From assembly GCA_039881145.1 (NCBI GenBank), contig JAYKKI010000015.1, forward strand, positions 29,426,001-29,490,000: a stretch of DNA of 64,000 bases, in the 5' to 3' direction. Of the stretch, positions 12,440 through 24,640 are shown piece by piece. The notes under the pieces were generated by a model. It ran no database searches, had not been told where the DNA came from, and saw nothing but the letters and a program-made list of their open reading frames with translations. The first letter of the stretch is position 1. Every line of letters starts with the position of its first letter. The translations under genes were made by a program, and so were the position numbers. This DNA is from Druceiella hillmani. Its lineage: Eukaryota; Arthropoda; Insecta; Lepidoptera; Hepialidae.

Positions 12440-12815
12440 ATTTTTTTGGTTTAATGTGGCAATTTATCACCTTTGCTTAGGCTTCTATAAACTTCGTTTT
12501 GTTTTTTTTTGTAGTTTTAGGTTTAGTATTCTCGAAGATAAGGACGAAGGCAGGGGTAGAAGTAGGGATATATTTTTTTTGCATATTTTTACTATATATT
12601 TTATGATATGCTATCTATAATTATGAACAAAATATTTTTGACACCCCTATAACTAATCCTTTCAAATGATACTCCCCGCTTGATTTGATCCCCAAACAAT
12701 TTCAAGTTTTTATGTGGTTTCTGAAGTAAAAATATATATGTGGCACATGGACTGATGGACATGTGCGTGATCTTATAAGGGCTCCGGTTTTTCTTCGATA
12801 TAGGGAACCATAAAA
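12440..12815 (-). mobile_element. 'GGGTTCCGTAC'-type dispersed repeat, minus-strand copy
   Basis: Read on the minus strand it starts GGTTCCCTATATCGAAG, passes AAAACCGGAGCCCTTATAAG, TTCAGAAACCAC and ATCATTTGAAAGGATTAG, and ends near GTTTATAGAAGCC. The same blocks occur in the same order in the copy at 49855-50405. I know this motif as a common insect repeat but cannot assign it to a named family. It is non-coding. Confidence 0.65.
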
Positions 12816-13542
12816 ATTATTTTTTTAATTAGCAGTGTTCACATTAAACTAGTTAATACGCACAACTTCGTCCACGTAAATTGACATAGTTTTATGTTTG
12901 TGTAGTGAAAATGTAAAATTATATGTTATTGCCGATTTAATGAAAAAGTTGCAAACTAAAACAAAGTGCTGGTAACTCGGTGGTGAATTACCGTAAACAC
13001 AAATTGCACTGAAAAGAAATTTCACTTCGATAATATTTGAAGTCAGAAAGAATTTTGTTGTTATTATGGATGACACTTGAAACAAAGCATTTTCTTTCAT
13101 TTTCCTAAAAATATAAAAGAATTTATTCCCATCTCTTATTTTTATACATTTCTGCCGTTTAAATTTTGGGATCAGTAAGAATTTTGTATTATAGAAAACT
13201 TTTATTCTAATCGAGAATTGTATTCATCAGTTCAGACAATTAGGTTTATTATCTTGTTTACCATAAATATATAATTTTTTATTTAATACAATTAATTTCT
13301 AAAATTTTCTTCCAAAGCAAAGTTTCTTGATAATAAAAGGTGATGGTTCATGTTGCATATATCAGGTTTGAAACTAAGCTACCTATTAATAAAAGTCTCA
13401 TCAAAATTTTAATCCAAAAAAATGAGCAAGTTGACTAGGGAAATTTCAAAAACTGTTATTTTGATATATTTTTATCATGTATAACAGATAATAATTCTTT
13501 TAAAAGAATATATGTGGGTGTGTATATAAATGTATATCTATA

Positions 13543-13544
<2 letters not shown>

Positions 13545-13617
<73 letters not shown>

Positions 13618-13682
13618 TTTATGCGTCTGTTTGTGCATGTGTGTGTGCGTGTGCGCGTGCGAGGCGCGCGTGTGTGTATGTG
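13545..13682. repeat. (TA)n plus GT/GC-rich Z-DNA-like microsatellite
   Basis: A pure (TA)34 tract at 13545-13612 is followed, after a short spacer, by alternating purine-pyrimidine sequence at 13636-13682 (GTGTGTGTGCGTGTGCGCGT and on). The GC-containing part is the kind of sequence that adopts Z-DNA. Three overlapping open frames here are artefacts. Confidence 0.93.
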
Positions 13683-14563
13683 TCTTAACATGTCAAAAAA
13701 TTAACACAATTAACACAAGGTATTCGAAACACCACATTTTGAACTTAATGTTTGACGTCATTTAAAAAGTTCACGCAACTTTTTTTCTCAGAATTTACTT
13801 CAAACATCTTTTTATTTAATTACATTTTCACTGGGAAATTAGATTTTGCTATTTTTACGGAATGACCCTAGAATGAAGCCAAAGTATAGGAAGGGAAAAA
13901 TTATAATTTTGTGAGTAACTAAAGAAATGTTTAAAACCAAATTAAAATTATTAAAAATTTATTTATTAAATTATTTTTATTTAAATAATTATTAAAAAAA
14001 TTAATACAATTTTTTTAAAATGATGACCGTTTTGCACCTAGTTTATTTTATCCATAATTACGCCAGACCACATACAGAAAAATATCCCCGTCAAAAATTA
14101 CAGAATTGATCTGTCATCTTGTATCTGTATATTATGTATCTGTAAGTACATTCACTTTATCCATCAGATACTGCTTTATCTAAGTGATACTTATTCAGAG
14201 CTCTACGTAATTATCTAAAAAATAATAATTTCATAATAAGTAAAAATACAATACAATAACAAAAATAAATAAAAAAGATGTAATTTGTTTAATATAAATC
14301 ACCAAATTTTTACGCTGAAGGTACATATTTTCCGTCTCTCAGATGGCAGCAATTCTTTGGCCAAGATTTTCTCTTTCTCTGATTCTTTGTGATATTTAGA
14401 TTTTAAAATAATTTTTAAGAACAAATCAGGATAAAAACTTTTTAGCTAACGAAAGATTCAAGATTTGCAATGTTCCTTGGAATATAAGTATTCTGTGTGT
14501 TCGAATAACATTGAAGTGAATGCAAAAACTTGTAAGATCAACTGATGAATGTGAAAATCATTT

Positions 14564-14564
14564 C

Positions 14565-14637
<73 letters not shown>

Positions 14638-14652
14638 TATACATATATATGC
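14564..14652. repeat. (TA)n microsatellite with GTA interruptions
   Basis: About 85 bp of alternating TA is interrupted at ATGTATA and TACATATA. Confidence 0.95.
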
Positions 14653-16179
14653 ATCTTTTATAACCATAAATAAGTATCATTCAGTCACGTAAACTAGATG
14701 GTAGATGTATTCATAAATTATTGCTGTTAATTTAGAACGATGTCCTCAATGACCATCGGAAGACTAAAGCAATATAATTGCGAGCAATGCCAGTGTAAGC
14801 TAATTAATATGGCTACATGCACACAAACAATCAGCAATTTAATAATCCGCGATGTTCTACATATGTGCATAGCAACTAGCTTTGCAAGCGAAATACGATT
14901 AAATGCAGATATATGAATAGAGGCTACTGCACTCGGCAACAACATGTTGACCTTTTGTTTCTCTTGAGCTATTGTATTTTTATTCTAGTTTAGTTATAGT
15001 ACTGATCTTTAGCTTTTGATAATGAACCCAAATATTTTAGACCAAAATAATAGAAAAAAGCTTAAAATTGGTAGGAATCGTGCATAAAGAAATATTTAAT
15101 AGTAAAACTATGAATTGGTCAAACGGACATGTTTGAGGTAAAAGTATTTGTATCCCAAAGGTGATATGATACCTTAGGTCGTTAAAATGTCTAAAATGAA
15201 AGTAAACTTTAATATGGATAGGGGATGTATCAAATAATTCTAAAATAAAAATGTAAGCGTGATTTGATAATTGTCAAATAAACAGAAGAAAAATTGGCAC
15301 GAATTTGTGATTATAAAACATCGTACGATCACTTGTTATATGTTACAACGAAAGATTTGACGATTTTCACGGCATGCTTTCCTATTGCTCATAGGACTTG
15401 ATAATTTAAAATTATTTTCTTTATATTAAAAGTAAAAATGAACCAGTGTAGATTTCTATCATCAGCGACAGTTTTTGAGTAGTTTATGGTCTCATTTTTG
15501 CTTAAATTTTTTTAGGCACTATTTTTCAATAGATGTATCGATCATTGTTTTTATTTTGATGAGAATATTGCCATGGTATCATTAAGGTATGTTTATTAAA
15601 AGAAAAAAAAATATTTAAAATAATAAAATTGAAATGATACGCTCACAGCTACCTATGAGAGGTTTCCAATGTGTGAGGTCAAGCAATGTTTCTTGAGAGA
15701 CAACGTATTTATCAGTAAGGCAGAATTGAATTTTTTTCTTATTTATAAATATTTTTTATGCATTCATCACCAATCATGTGATACTTCTAATATGTAAAAA
15801 TGTTGTTTACGTTTCTTTTTGTTCTTTACTAATGTTCATAATAAGGTCATAAACGCGAAATGTATTATAGCAAGAACAAAATTTTTGAATTGTCCTTGCA
15901 AGACCAATATTGTCACTAAGTCATACAATATTTCTACGCAAGAGCTTGGTTTATATACACATACTGAAAGCAACAAATTGCGATGGAAGGAATCATGCCA
16001 ATTGCGGATAATCACAGAAATTAAATTTAAAAGGAGTAGTATATTCATTAAAAGGATTAGTATATTCATACTGCAGTAGTAAATTTGATATACTCTGAGG
16101 GTTGTTTACCGTTAGTAAGCGAAGTTGAAAACGCAAATTTTTTAAGTTTTTATTTGAAGTTGTCTAATATTATTTTTAT
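14653..16179. other. AT-rich stretch with no recognised feature
   Basis: Open frames of 70-86 codons on both strands (around 14730-14945 and 15819-16079) overlap each other and match nothing I recognise. There are no repeats of note. Confidence 0.5.
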
Positions 16180-16423
16180 AGAGAATGTTGAATATATTTG
16201 GCGTTAATTTTGTAGAAATTCATTATTCACAATTAAATGAAACTACGTGATGTAGTATTATTTCTACTTTCTTTAAGTTCAGGTGGGTTATTAGCAAAGA
16301 TCTTTTCTAATTGCCCACCTGAAGATGTAATACAACGAAACCTAGGTCGTGGTAAAGAACTTAAAGAAAGTAGAAATAGTATTACATCACGTAGTTTCAT
16401 TTAACTTTGAACAGAGAATGTTG
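16180..16423. mobile_element. Hairpin (fold-back) element, copy B
   Basis: The direct repeat AGAGAATGTTG flanks the element at 16180-16190 and 16413-16423. Inside, the left end is the tail AATATATTTGGCGTTAATTT (from 16191), then arm CACAATTAAATGAAACTACG (16229-16248). The right arm ends CATCACGTAGTTTCATTTAA (near 16404). The core contains a nested hairpin, TTCAGGTGGG...CCCACCTGAA (16278-16323). The right end keeps only a few bases of the tail, so the two ends are unequal. Most of the left arm (through TTCTACTTTCTTTAAGTTC) is complementary to the right arm. Confidence 0.85.
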
Positions 16424-18440
16424 TTGATTGTAGTGACATAGAAAATATAGAAAATAGGTGGAATTAGGTGGAATAGAAAGAAGCACGTAAATATCAGGAA
16501 GGATACAGAGAGTTAATGTTATTTAAGAATAAGCAAGGGTTTTGAGAAAAATAAACAATTTCACATGTAACGTCAAGCTACAACTATACAGACAGGATGA
16601 AAGATGCAATCGGTAATTTAGATTAAAGATAAGAATTTTGTGAATGTTTGAAAAGTGCTGATTAGTTTCTTTAGTTCAAAAAAGCAAAGTGTAAATTAAA
16701 ACATGATCAACATGATTTTTTATTTCTTCAGCCACTCATTTTCAGGATTCATTCAGGACATGCACCCTAAGCGTGAATAATATCAGGACCGTTCACGATT
16801 CTATAAATTATGGTCCGTTGGAGTTGAAATTTAGAAACTTTATATAAGTTATCATTCTTTGATTTCTATATGATATATAGTAGTTCAAAGATAAATGACG
16901 CTGATATTTAATAACAAAAAGATATAACATGATGTTGTATTTAATTAAATTGTTGTCAAAAAAATGAAAAATGTCGGTCTTTGATTAAATTTTATGTATT
17001 TCAATAGTTTGTATTATAATTTTTTTAGTTTTTTTTCAGTGTACTATATAGATTTTTATATTGTCATTTCTCTTACAATTGTAACAATAACTTATTCTTA
17101 TGGTTGGCTGGAAAAATTGCTTCTGTAGCAATAATCCTGTTATATGTATTTTGCATTAAAATTGATGAATAAATACATACACAAAATAGGAAAGAGAATA
17201 ATTTGTATTAAATTTTATAATGGATATAGTCACAATTGTCACTTAATATTTTTAACACAGTTGACGTGGAATAAAATATATCATATTTGCACCAGCATTT
17301 TTAAGGTTAGCAAGTTTAAAAAAAAAGATTTTGAATTTCACCGATGGCTTTATTTTATGTTTATTTTATACACACTCAAGCATATTTGTGACTGATATTA
17401 ATCGCATAGTTACACTTCATTAACATTTGTGTGACATTTTAGAGTAGGTACCGACTAAATCTTTTCAGTCGTGACAAAATTAATCACTATCTCTTCAACG
17501 TTAATTTATTCATTCCAACACATTAATTCAAAACTAACTACAGAATTAATGGGAAATTATCTTCATAATTGATTGATTTCTTCTTAATTTATTGATTAGT
17601 AAATCATTAGTTATTAATATTTGATAAATTAACTGCTTCGTAACTAATCGATAATCTCTTAATAAATACATAAAATCAATGGCACGTCATTTCTTTTACA
17701 CTATTCGTTGAACATTTTTTTAATCTTTTTCAATCAAAGTAGTTTGTTAATAGTCATTGGTCATTTGGTTATCAATCAAATTCAATTATTAGAAATTTTA
17801 AATGATATTAGAATAATTTGTTGGCGTAATTCGTAATCGCCCATCTCGTAGTCATATTAAGATAGAATAGAGATTAAAATAAAACTCTCTTTTATTTTTA
17901 AATCTTTCGTACACATCTATTTTTTTAAGAAATATTGACAATAGAAGATATATACCAGTTTTCTTAAATTAGTAAAAGATCAATCTATCTTTTACTAACG
18001 TAGGAATCTATTTTATTTTTACTATGTAAGATCTATTGGTTGAATATTTTTATTGGTAGTTGTAATAGATGTGGAAGGAAACATTTAAAAATGGTTATGA
18101 TTTTACCTCTATTAAAAAAAGTTACATATTTTTTCATATTTGTGTGAAAATGTACAATATTTAAGATCTTTTGGATAATTACTTAATAAATTAGAAAGCT
18201 GTTAAGTTTTGTGTTACTTCTACATTATGGTCACAGAACATACGACCATATGTTTTAATTAGATTGCGATTTGTGATCGATCCAATATTTCTAGTTTCTT
18301 AGTATTTTATAATACGTTAACTTACTCATCTCGCTTCCAAATTTAGTTTTCTCCGTTGCAATCTGGGGTTGAAGATCAGAAAATGTATATGCGCTCCTCG
18401 TTTCCATACATTGCAGCGTCCTTTTACAAAAATTCATTCT
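16424..18440. other. AT-rich stretch with no recognised feature
   Basis: Poly-T/A runs and short imperfect repeats (AATTAAT-type) only. An 83-codon frame at 17144-17395 has no recognisable domain. Confidence 0.5.
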
Positions 18441-18448
18441 CGGTGTTA

Positions 18449-18665
18449 GTGAAAGCTATTTCGAATAAATATGATACGATATGATACGATATGGTATATC
18501 TAATTCATACTAAAAGTTATTTTGAATAAATATACCGTATCTACTTAATTCCAAAACCGATCTCGAATAAATATTCCATATCTAATTAATTTTAAAGTTC
18601 GTCTCGAATAAATATACTTTTCAAAAGCCATCTCCTAAAAATATGCCATATCTAATTCATTCTCC
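18449..18665. repeat. Degenerate ~42-bp tandem array
   Basis: Five degenerate units share the pattern AAAGC.ATCTCGAATAAATA followed by CCATATCTAATTCATT. They begin near 18451, 18511, 18552, 18593 and 18621. The first unit contains its own 10-bp duplication (ATGATACGAT). The units have drifted considerably, so the array is old. Confidence 0.7.
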
Positions 18666-19289
18666 TTATTTATACTTCTGTATATATCTAAGTGAGATAG
18701 GACGATACTTTTCAAAACAAAACATTATATTTATACAAATTTTCATGTTAGAAGGGAACAAGATTATGGTGTTGTATTTTAATTTTATTCAGTCACGAAC
18801 AGTAGCGTATGTATCGAAATTAGTAGGAAAATAATCATAGCTAAGAAGGCTTCACTAATTTACGGGTACTAGTAGATCAACTTATTATATGTAGTTGGGT
18901 CTGTAAATAGTTCATAGAAACTCAATACAAATCAACATGAAAAATAAATTGTATTATTAAATTATGTATTTATTATGTCTGTGAACGATATATTAGGCAA
19001 TATGTTTATATATTTCCATGGTGCGAAGTAATATTAATATTTGTAAATGTTTTAATAAGAATACTACGTACGTTTAAATGCAATATACGTAGTCGAGATA
19101 TACTCGTACTTAAGAAGAATTTTCTTTTTCCACATGATTTAAGTGTTAATTATATTTGCCCTTACAGTGCACTTTATCACCGCCCAAAGGCTAACTGCAT
19201 ATTAACATTTCTCGATCACTTGTCAGTGTATATATAATAAAGTTACAAGAAGCAAACAAAACAAAAATATATTTCGACTAAGTGCATTA

Positions 19290-19500
19290 GGTAAGGCGAT
19301 CCAAAAATGGCGCGCCGGCGGCCCGGACGCGGCGTGAATAAATTATTGACCTAATTCGTTAAAACAAATTTTCAATTAAGCTCAGTCTGCTAAAAGCCAT
19401 TAAAGCGAATATGCAGCTTGATTATGGCAAGTATTATTAAAAAAACCTTCACAATTTAATTTATTAACGCGGGGCGTTGCGCAGTCCGTAAAATGTTATC
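19290..19500. promoter_or_regulatory. CpG-dense island with conserved-looking flank (candidate regulatory element)
   Basis: The core AATGGCGCGCCGGCGGCCCG continuing to GGACGCGGCG (19306-19334) is the densest CpG run in the first half of the window and includes the palindrome GGCGCGCC. It is followed by homeodomain-type TAAT/ATTA sites, GCCATTAAAGCGAATATGCA (19396-19415), and a second GC patch, AACGCGGGGCGTTGCGCAG (19467-19485). No open frame of interest spans it. The pattern resembles a conserved non-coding element or a promoter, but conservation cannot be tested here. Confidence 0.4.
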
Positions 19501-20489
19501 ATTATTTGGATCTCAAATGTTCTCGACAAATACGTATGTGACAAATATGGTAGAACGTTTTTAAATTGAAATGTAAAGCAATTAGTTAAAGGTGGTTGAT
19601 GTGAATTACTTCATTTTTTTTTCAATTTCCTTTACCGTGAAGTATTTAATATTACCTACTCTATGTGAGAGGATTTCAGCTTTCACCTTGATGGAAACTT
19701 ATTTTACAGTTCTTTCCCATAATTCCGTTTAAGTGGACTTGATATATGGATAAATTTTTCATCTAACAAAGAGTTAAAAGTAGATTGTAGATTGAAAAAG
19801 AGACACGAAAAGAAAATAAAGCATGCCAAAATATATAGGAAAAATTAATAGTTGACAAATTATATGGTTTTGTTGTGTCCGTGACTTTATTTTCTTTACT
19901 GTTTTCTTAAACGAATAGAAATATCGGATACGGTATTTTAAATGGGCAATGTTACATTACAAGGTTCATTAAGAACTTTTGTGATACAGTAAGGCAGATC
20001 TTCTTGTCATTTGAATCAACGAAGTATTTTACTTTCCTGTGCTTCTTAAATTCCTTACATTGTAATATTCTAGATTACTTATTTTTAGGATTCTATCGTT
20101 TTTCCACGATAGTGATACTTCTACGTAAATCTATTTAGCTGATTATATGTATGCATTTGTAATTTTCGTAGAAGTAAACACAAAACTAAGATAATCCGGT
20201 AAAAATATAGTAGTTTAGTTCTTTTCTATAGCTTTATTTTTCAAATATTTTTAAGACACGGAATTTTGGCCTCTCCTGTTTTATTACCTATTTTTGTAGA
20301 CTTACAAATTGATTTTGCTGCAAATGAGGCGGTGCTGTGAAGAATTACTATGTGATAATTCTTTGAATTATTATGTAAAGGAAAGGTTAGTGTATAGTAA
20401 AATTTATATCGTGTCGAATTCCCATGAGAAACGAATATGAATATTACTTGTCTCACTTGCGGTAACAAACACTGACCAAAAATGAACAT

Positions 20490-20506
20490 CACGAGTCCGA
20501 CTCGTG
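20490..20506. repeat. Short perfect hairpin CACGAGTC-C-GACTCGTG
   Basis: Arms of 8 bp surround a single central base. A further CACGAGT lies at 20532-20538. It may be a dimer-type protein-binding site. Confidence 0.7.
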
Positions 20507-20959
20507 GAATCAAAGTCGGGTCAAACATGAACCACGAGTTAAATTGAAATTTAAGCCTAATTTCACTCCCTCAAAGAGATTTCTCTCCTTACGAAGCATT
20601 TTTATCGTCGATGAAAATGATTCGTAAATATACCAGTACACCCTAGATACATAAACACTTTTTATCTAATAAATAATGATTATTTATGTATAGTTTACTT
20701 TTGTATATTATCTATAATGTAATGTAATACCTATAATGTAATATAATAACGTGACAATATTGTGGAAATGTTTATTTCTACTTTATATTTTAAATTGTTA
20801 ATTGAGTGACGCGAGGTAAACGCAATGGATTTTTTTCCTTTTAGCTGTGTACATATATTTAATAGACAATATATTAAACAATAATAAAAAAATAATAGTC
20901 TATAACAATACCACTAAAGGAAATTTATCACTCTACATTACTATTACTGCTGTAACAAG

Positions 20960-21105
20960 ATGTTACTTCTATTTTTTCCCGTTCTGCGAGCATTGCTTTG
21001 CCAAATGGCTCGTATTACGAGCGCTCTGGAGCGTCACGCTGATCCGTTTAGCGAACCAGTTGAGCCCGAATTTTGTCGAGCTCTACGATACGCCAAGGGG
21101 TTAAT
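20960..21105 (+). other. GC-richer island with a short open frame
   Basis: From 21007 an ATG opens a 37-codon frame (MARITSALERHADPFSEPVE and on) to a stop near 21119, with acidic and basic residues unlike the shadow frames around it. An overlapping 85-codon frame in another phase ends in LIRLANQLSPNFVELYDTPR. The DNA includes GCTCGTATTACGAGC and GCTCTGGAGC inverted repeats. I recognise no family. It could be an exon fragment, a transposon scrap or a regulatory element. Confidence 0.25.
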
Positions 21106-21527
21106 AAATAAGTAATTTGTTATATTATCCTAAATAAGTTTTTAAATTACTTTAATCTTCAAGAACATAGAAAGGCCTGATGTTTGCATTTATGAAGCGA
21201 TAATAGCGTTGTCTAGATATCATGTTTTCGAAATTTCATTTATGAATATGCCTCGGAACTCAGTTATTTCAGAGAGGATAAATCTGCAATCCGTTCTATT
21301 CATCCAATAACACGGTTTACTACCCGAACATTGGTATTGTTTTAGATATAGATGAACAATTTTGCTTGTTCATTTTAAATTTTCATTGCAAAAAACGAAA
21401 TAAAAATATACACTGGAAAATTACGTAAGAAAATTAAGTATTAATCTGTTAGGGAGCCTTTGGTTCCTTATCTTTTCCAAACGCATTTCGTGACGTAAAT
21501 CGTGAATTGTCATCTACTTAGTCTTCA

Positions 21528-21704
21528 TTTGCTATATTCCTTCGAATGGAATCTACGGTGTTTAGGACCTGTCCTGCTGGCCATCTTTCTTCGCTTTACA
21601 CTTATTCGTCGGCAACGCTCTTTAGTTTCGCTAGCACTACCTGTCGTCAAGGCTGTTTTGAACGGCCATGTTTCCTCATCCCATGAGGATTCCAGTATAA
21701 AGCG
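21528..21704 (-). other. 59-codon coding-like open frame, unassigned
   Basis: This minus-strand frame runs stop to stop without ATG at its beginning. Its composition is unlike the surrounding AT-driven frames, with Trp, Glu, Lys and Arg well used (ILESSWDEETWPFKTALT near the start and a Lys/Arg-rich end). No AG acceptor sits at its upstream edge, so it is not a clear exon. A transposon relic or a chance frame in GC-richer DNA is equally possible. Confidence 0.2.
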
Positions 21705-22485
21705 TTAGAAATATTTATGGTTTTACTTCCAAGTTCAGGTTCCCTTTCCAACAGCGTTCTAACAAGTATTCGTTTGATTTTTTCTTGCACCAGAATATTC
21801 GGACAGTAATGCAACGACCGAGGCAAAATTAAGGTTTTTTATTGGCGATGACTGTACCTCGAAACGATGTTACATCTCTATTATAACATATTTGTTGGCT
21901 ACTTAAATCATGAACGACTTAAAACAAGGAAATAAACCTATAGGGGATTGCAAATTAATTTAGGCCGGCTTAGGAAATATAATATTTACGGTACAAGGTG
22001 AATTGTATGCAATGAAATGTTTCTTTCCATCTTTGCAAATATTGTTTGTCAGTTCTCGTACATAAGGAATAAATATCTTTATTTAGTTACCTGATTGTGG
22101 ATAGCTGATACTCAGATAAAGTAACAAAATTTAGATTGAAACTTCGTAAACAATATTAAGAAAGGGATTTCAGTTAAAAGCAAAATTCAGTTTGAAACTC
22201 ATTAAACATTTTGGTTTATACGGTTACCTCAAAATGTTAAGTTTTATTTTAGAGTGAAGAGTCTGCTTCTTATTCGCTTAAATTAGTTGTCTGTTAGTGA
22301 TTAAGCGTTATCTATTACTGTTTAAGTTAAATAAACAAAATATACAGACAGAAAATCAGTTGTAATGAAAATATAGCAGTTATGAAATTCATCTGTAAGC
22401 ATATCCAGTAACGCGTATTCCATATAAATGTGGCACATCATGCCCCAAGCTCTGTATTTATAACTTTATATATAAATAATTCGAT

Positions 22486-22488
<3 letters not shown>

Positions 22489-22574
<86 letters not shown>
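22489..22574. repeat. (TA)n microsatellite
   Basis: 86 bp of TA with one TG interruption near 22528. Confidence 0.95.
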
Positions 22575-22576
<2 letters not shown>

Positions 22577-23259
22577 AATGTGTAATGGCATAGTGCCTTA
22601 TTTAGCAGAGCATAGCAGTGATGGTAAAAACGGAATAAGTTATTATAATTTGATTAGTTCGTATTCATTTTATTTCGCAAGACGTTCAAAATGCTAAAAT
22701 AAATAAAAGAATGATATATTAAAGAATGAATTTACGCAATAAAAGTATAAGTTTACGGGTTTTTTACGTCGCAAAATTATACATGGATAATAGATGTTAA
22801 CGTGGCTGTTTCTTGTTTATAACTCAAATTCAAAGAAAAATACAAAAAGAAAAGCTTTGCGCAAAGTAATAATGTTAGACTGATCGATTGGTGTATCATT
22901 TATCAAAATCAGGCCATCGCCTTCAGTTGATGCTCCGTCTAGACTATTCTAGCTAGTCATGTAAATAAGTATTGTTAGGAATAAAAACTGATGGTTAAAA
23001 TTGTATTCATGGTACAATGGAATGAGTATAATGGTAATCAGTATTGTATGTTTAAAAGTGACATTCGTTTGACCACAAAAATACAAGTTCTATGGGTAGA
23101 TAAATTAAAAATTAATTTGTATAATGTATGTAATTTGTGTTGTGTTAATGTAAATCGGTAATGTTATTTAATTATTCATTCTGTCGTTAGGTTAGGAATA
23201 ATAATTACATGTTTACATAATTATCATCACGTGGTATACGTAATAATATTTTATTAAAT

Positions 23260-23453
23260 ATTAAGTTATTTACAATTGAATGAAAGGTCTTTGCTAATAG
23301 CCCACCTGAAGGTGTTGTAATACAACGAAACCTAGGTCGTGGTAAAAAACTTAAAGAAAGTAGAAACAATACTACATCACGTAGTTTCATTTAATTGTGA
23401 ATAATGAATTTCTAGAAAATTAAGGCCAAATATATTCAATAATTAAGTTATTT
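23260..23453. mobile_element. Hairpin (fold-back) element, copy C (left arm mostly deleted)
   Basis: The 12-bp repeat ATTAAGTTATTT lies at 23260-23271 and 23442-23453. Inside, the left arm is reduced to ACAATTGAATGAAA and joins the core at GGTCTTTGCTAATAGCCCAC. The right arm (AAAGAAAGTAGAAACAATAC then TACATCACGTAGTTTCATTT) is complete and is followed by the full tail GTGAATAATGAATTTCTAG...GGCCAAATATATTCAATA. The tail is on the right here but on the left in copies B and D. The left direct repeat overlaps arm-like sequence (TTATTTACAATT), so the exact left boundary is uncertain. The 61-codon minus-strand frame over the element is not a gene. Confidence 0.8.
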
Positions 23454-24553
23454 GTTACCTTGTACATCAATTATTCACATATCCATATTAATTGATAGCC
23501 AATAATCTATTAGTACGGATTATTTTGCTCGTGTACGAATAACAAACAACGTGAGTTGACGACGTCTTTACTGATTTATAACTCAATTTATTCTGTAACA
23601 AGGGAATATGTAGAGAATATATCAGTTGGATATACTGTCAGGAGTGTTGGGAAGTTAAATTTGATAAGTAATGGCCGATCTTTTTGTTAGGTGTAAAATT
23701 TAATTAAGTAAAGACGCCTTTCACAAAACGATTAAAACCGGATTATCTGAGCGAAATCATGACAACGAAAACAAAGAAAGCAAAGGCAATCAATTGCGGG
23801 GTAGACATGAATGTACGAGTATGTACCTTTGCATTTCAATTTATTCTAAATTACGTTTAGAGTTTTAAGGTTTAATGTGTAGGGTTCTTACATTGTATAT
23901 CACATATTTTGCTTGTTCTATTTGCTTATCTAGATTTTTCATTAAATCTATATCTTTGACTGTTTGAAATCGTTTGAAGGGACATTAGTGATTTTGTTAG
24001 CTATTCAATCTATGCGATTATGATTCTTGCATGGAGGGCGACATGTATGCAATTAAAAACATTTTAAATAATTGTTTAAAAGCATATCTGCAAAACTGTC
24101 ATTGCGGTTTTTCTCTTGCCTGTTATTTAATTTTCTATTATAACTATATATTTAATTATGGAACATGGAAAACTTGAAATTATTACAGTGGTAATACGAT
24201 CAGAGTCTAAATAATTATGATCAATATTACATTTTACTTAATACCGAGTGGTCTAAACTTGATTTGTCCAAAAACTCGATTGTTAATAGAATTGTTTTTC
24301 TGTTGTAGTAAGCGGTAAGTCCTTTGGGCTCCGTTTGTGAATCATTAGCGGAAGAGACTGAGAGCATTTAAAACCGCTTACTCCGTCGTTTGTAACATAA
24401 TAAACATTCTCGTGAAAAATGTATACATTTTGTAATATGTATATAAATGTGTACTTATGTGTAATAAATACTCTAGAATCACATGTAATAATCATATCAA
24501 CTTCTTAAGCAATGTGCATAGATAAATTGTATTAGATTTATTTTTTAATGATA

Positions 24554-24555
<2 letters not shown>

Positions 24556-24638
<83 letters not shown>
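24556..24638. repeat. (TA)n microsatellite
   Basis: An uninterrupted TA tract of 83 bp. Confidence 0.97.

Positions 24639-24640
<2 letters not shown>

Noticed and set aside
23980..24005. TAGTGATTTTGTTAG resembling the 3' part of miR-7
   Set aside because: The seed half does not match and no partner arm forms a hairpin nearby.
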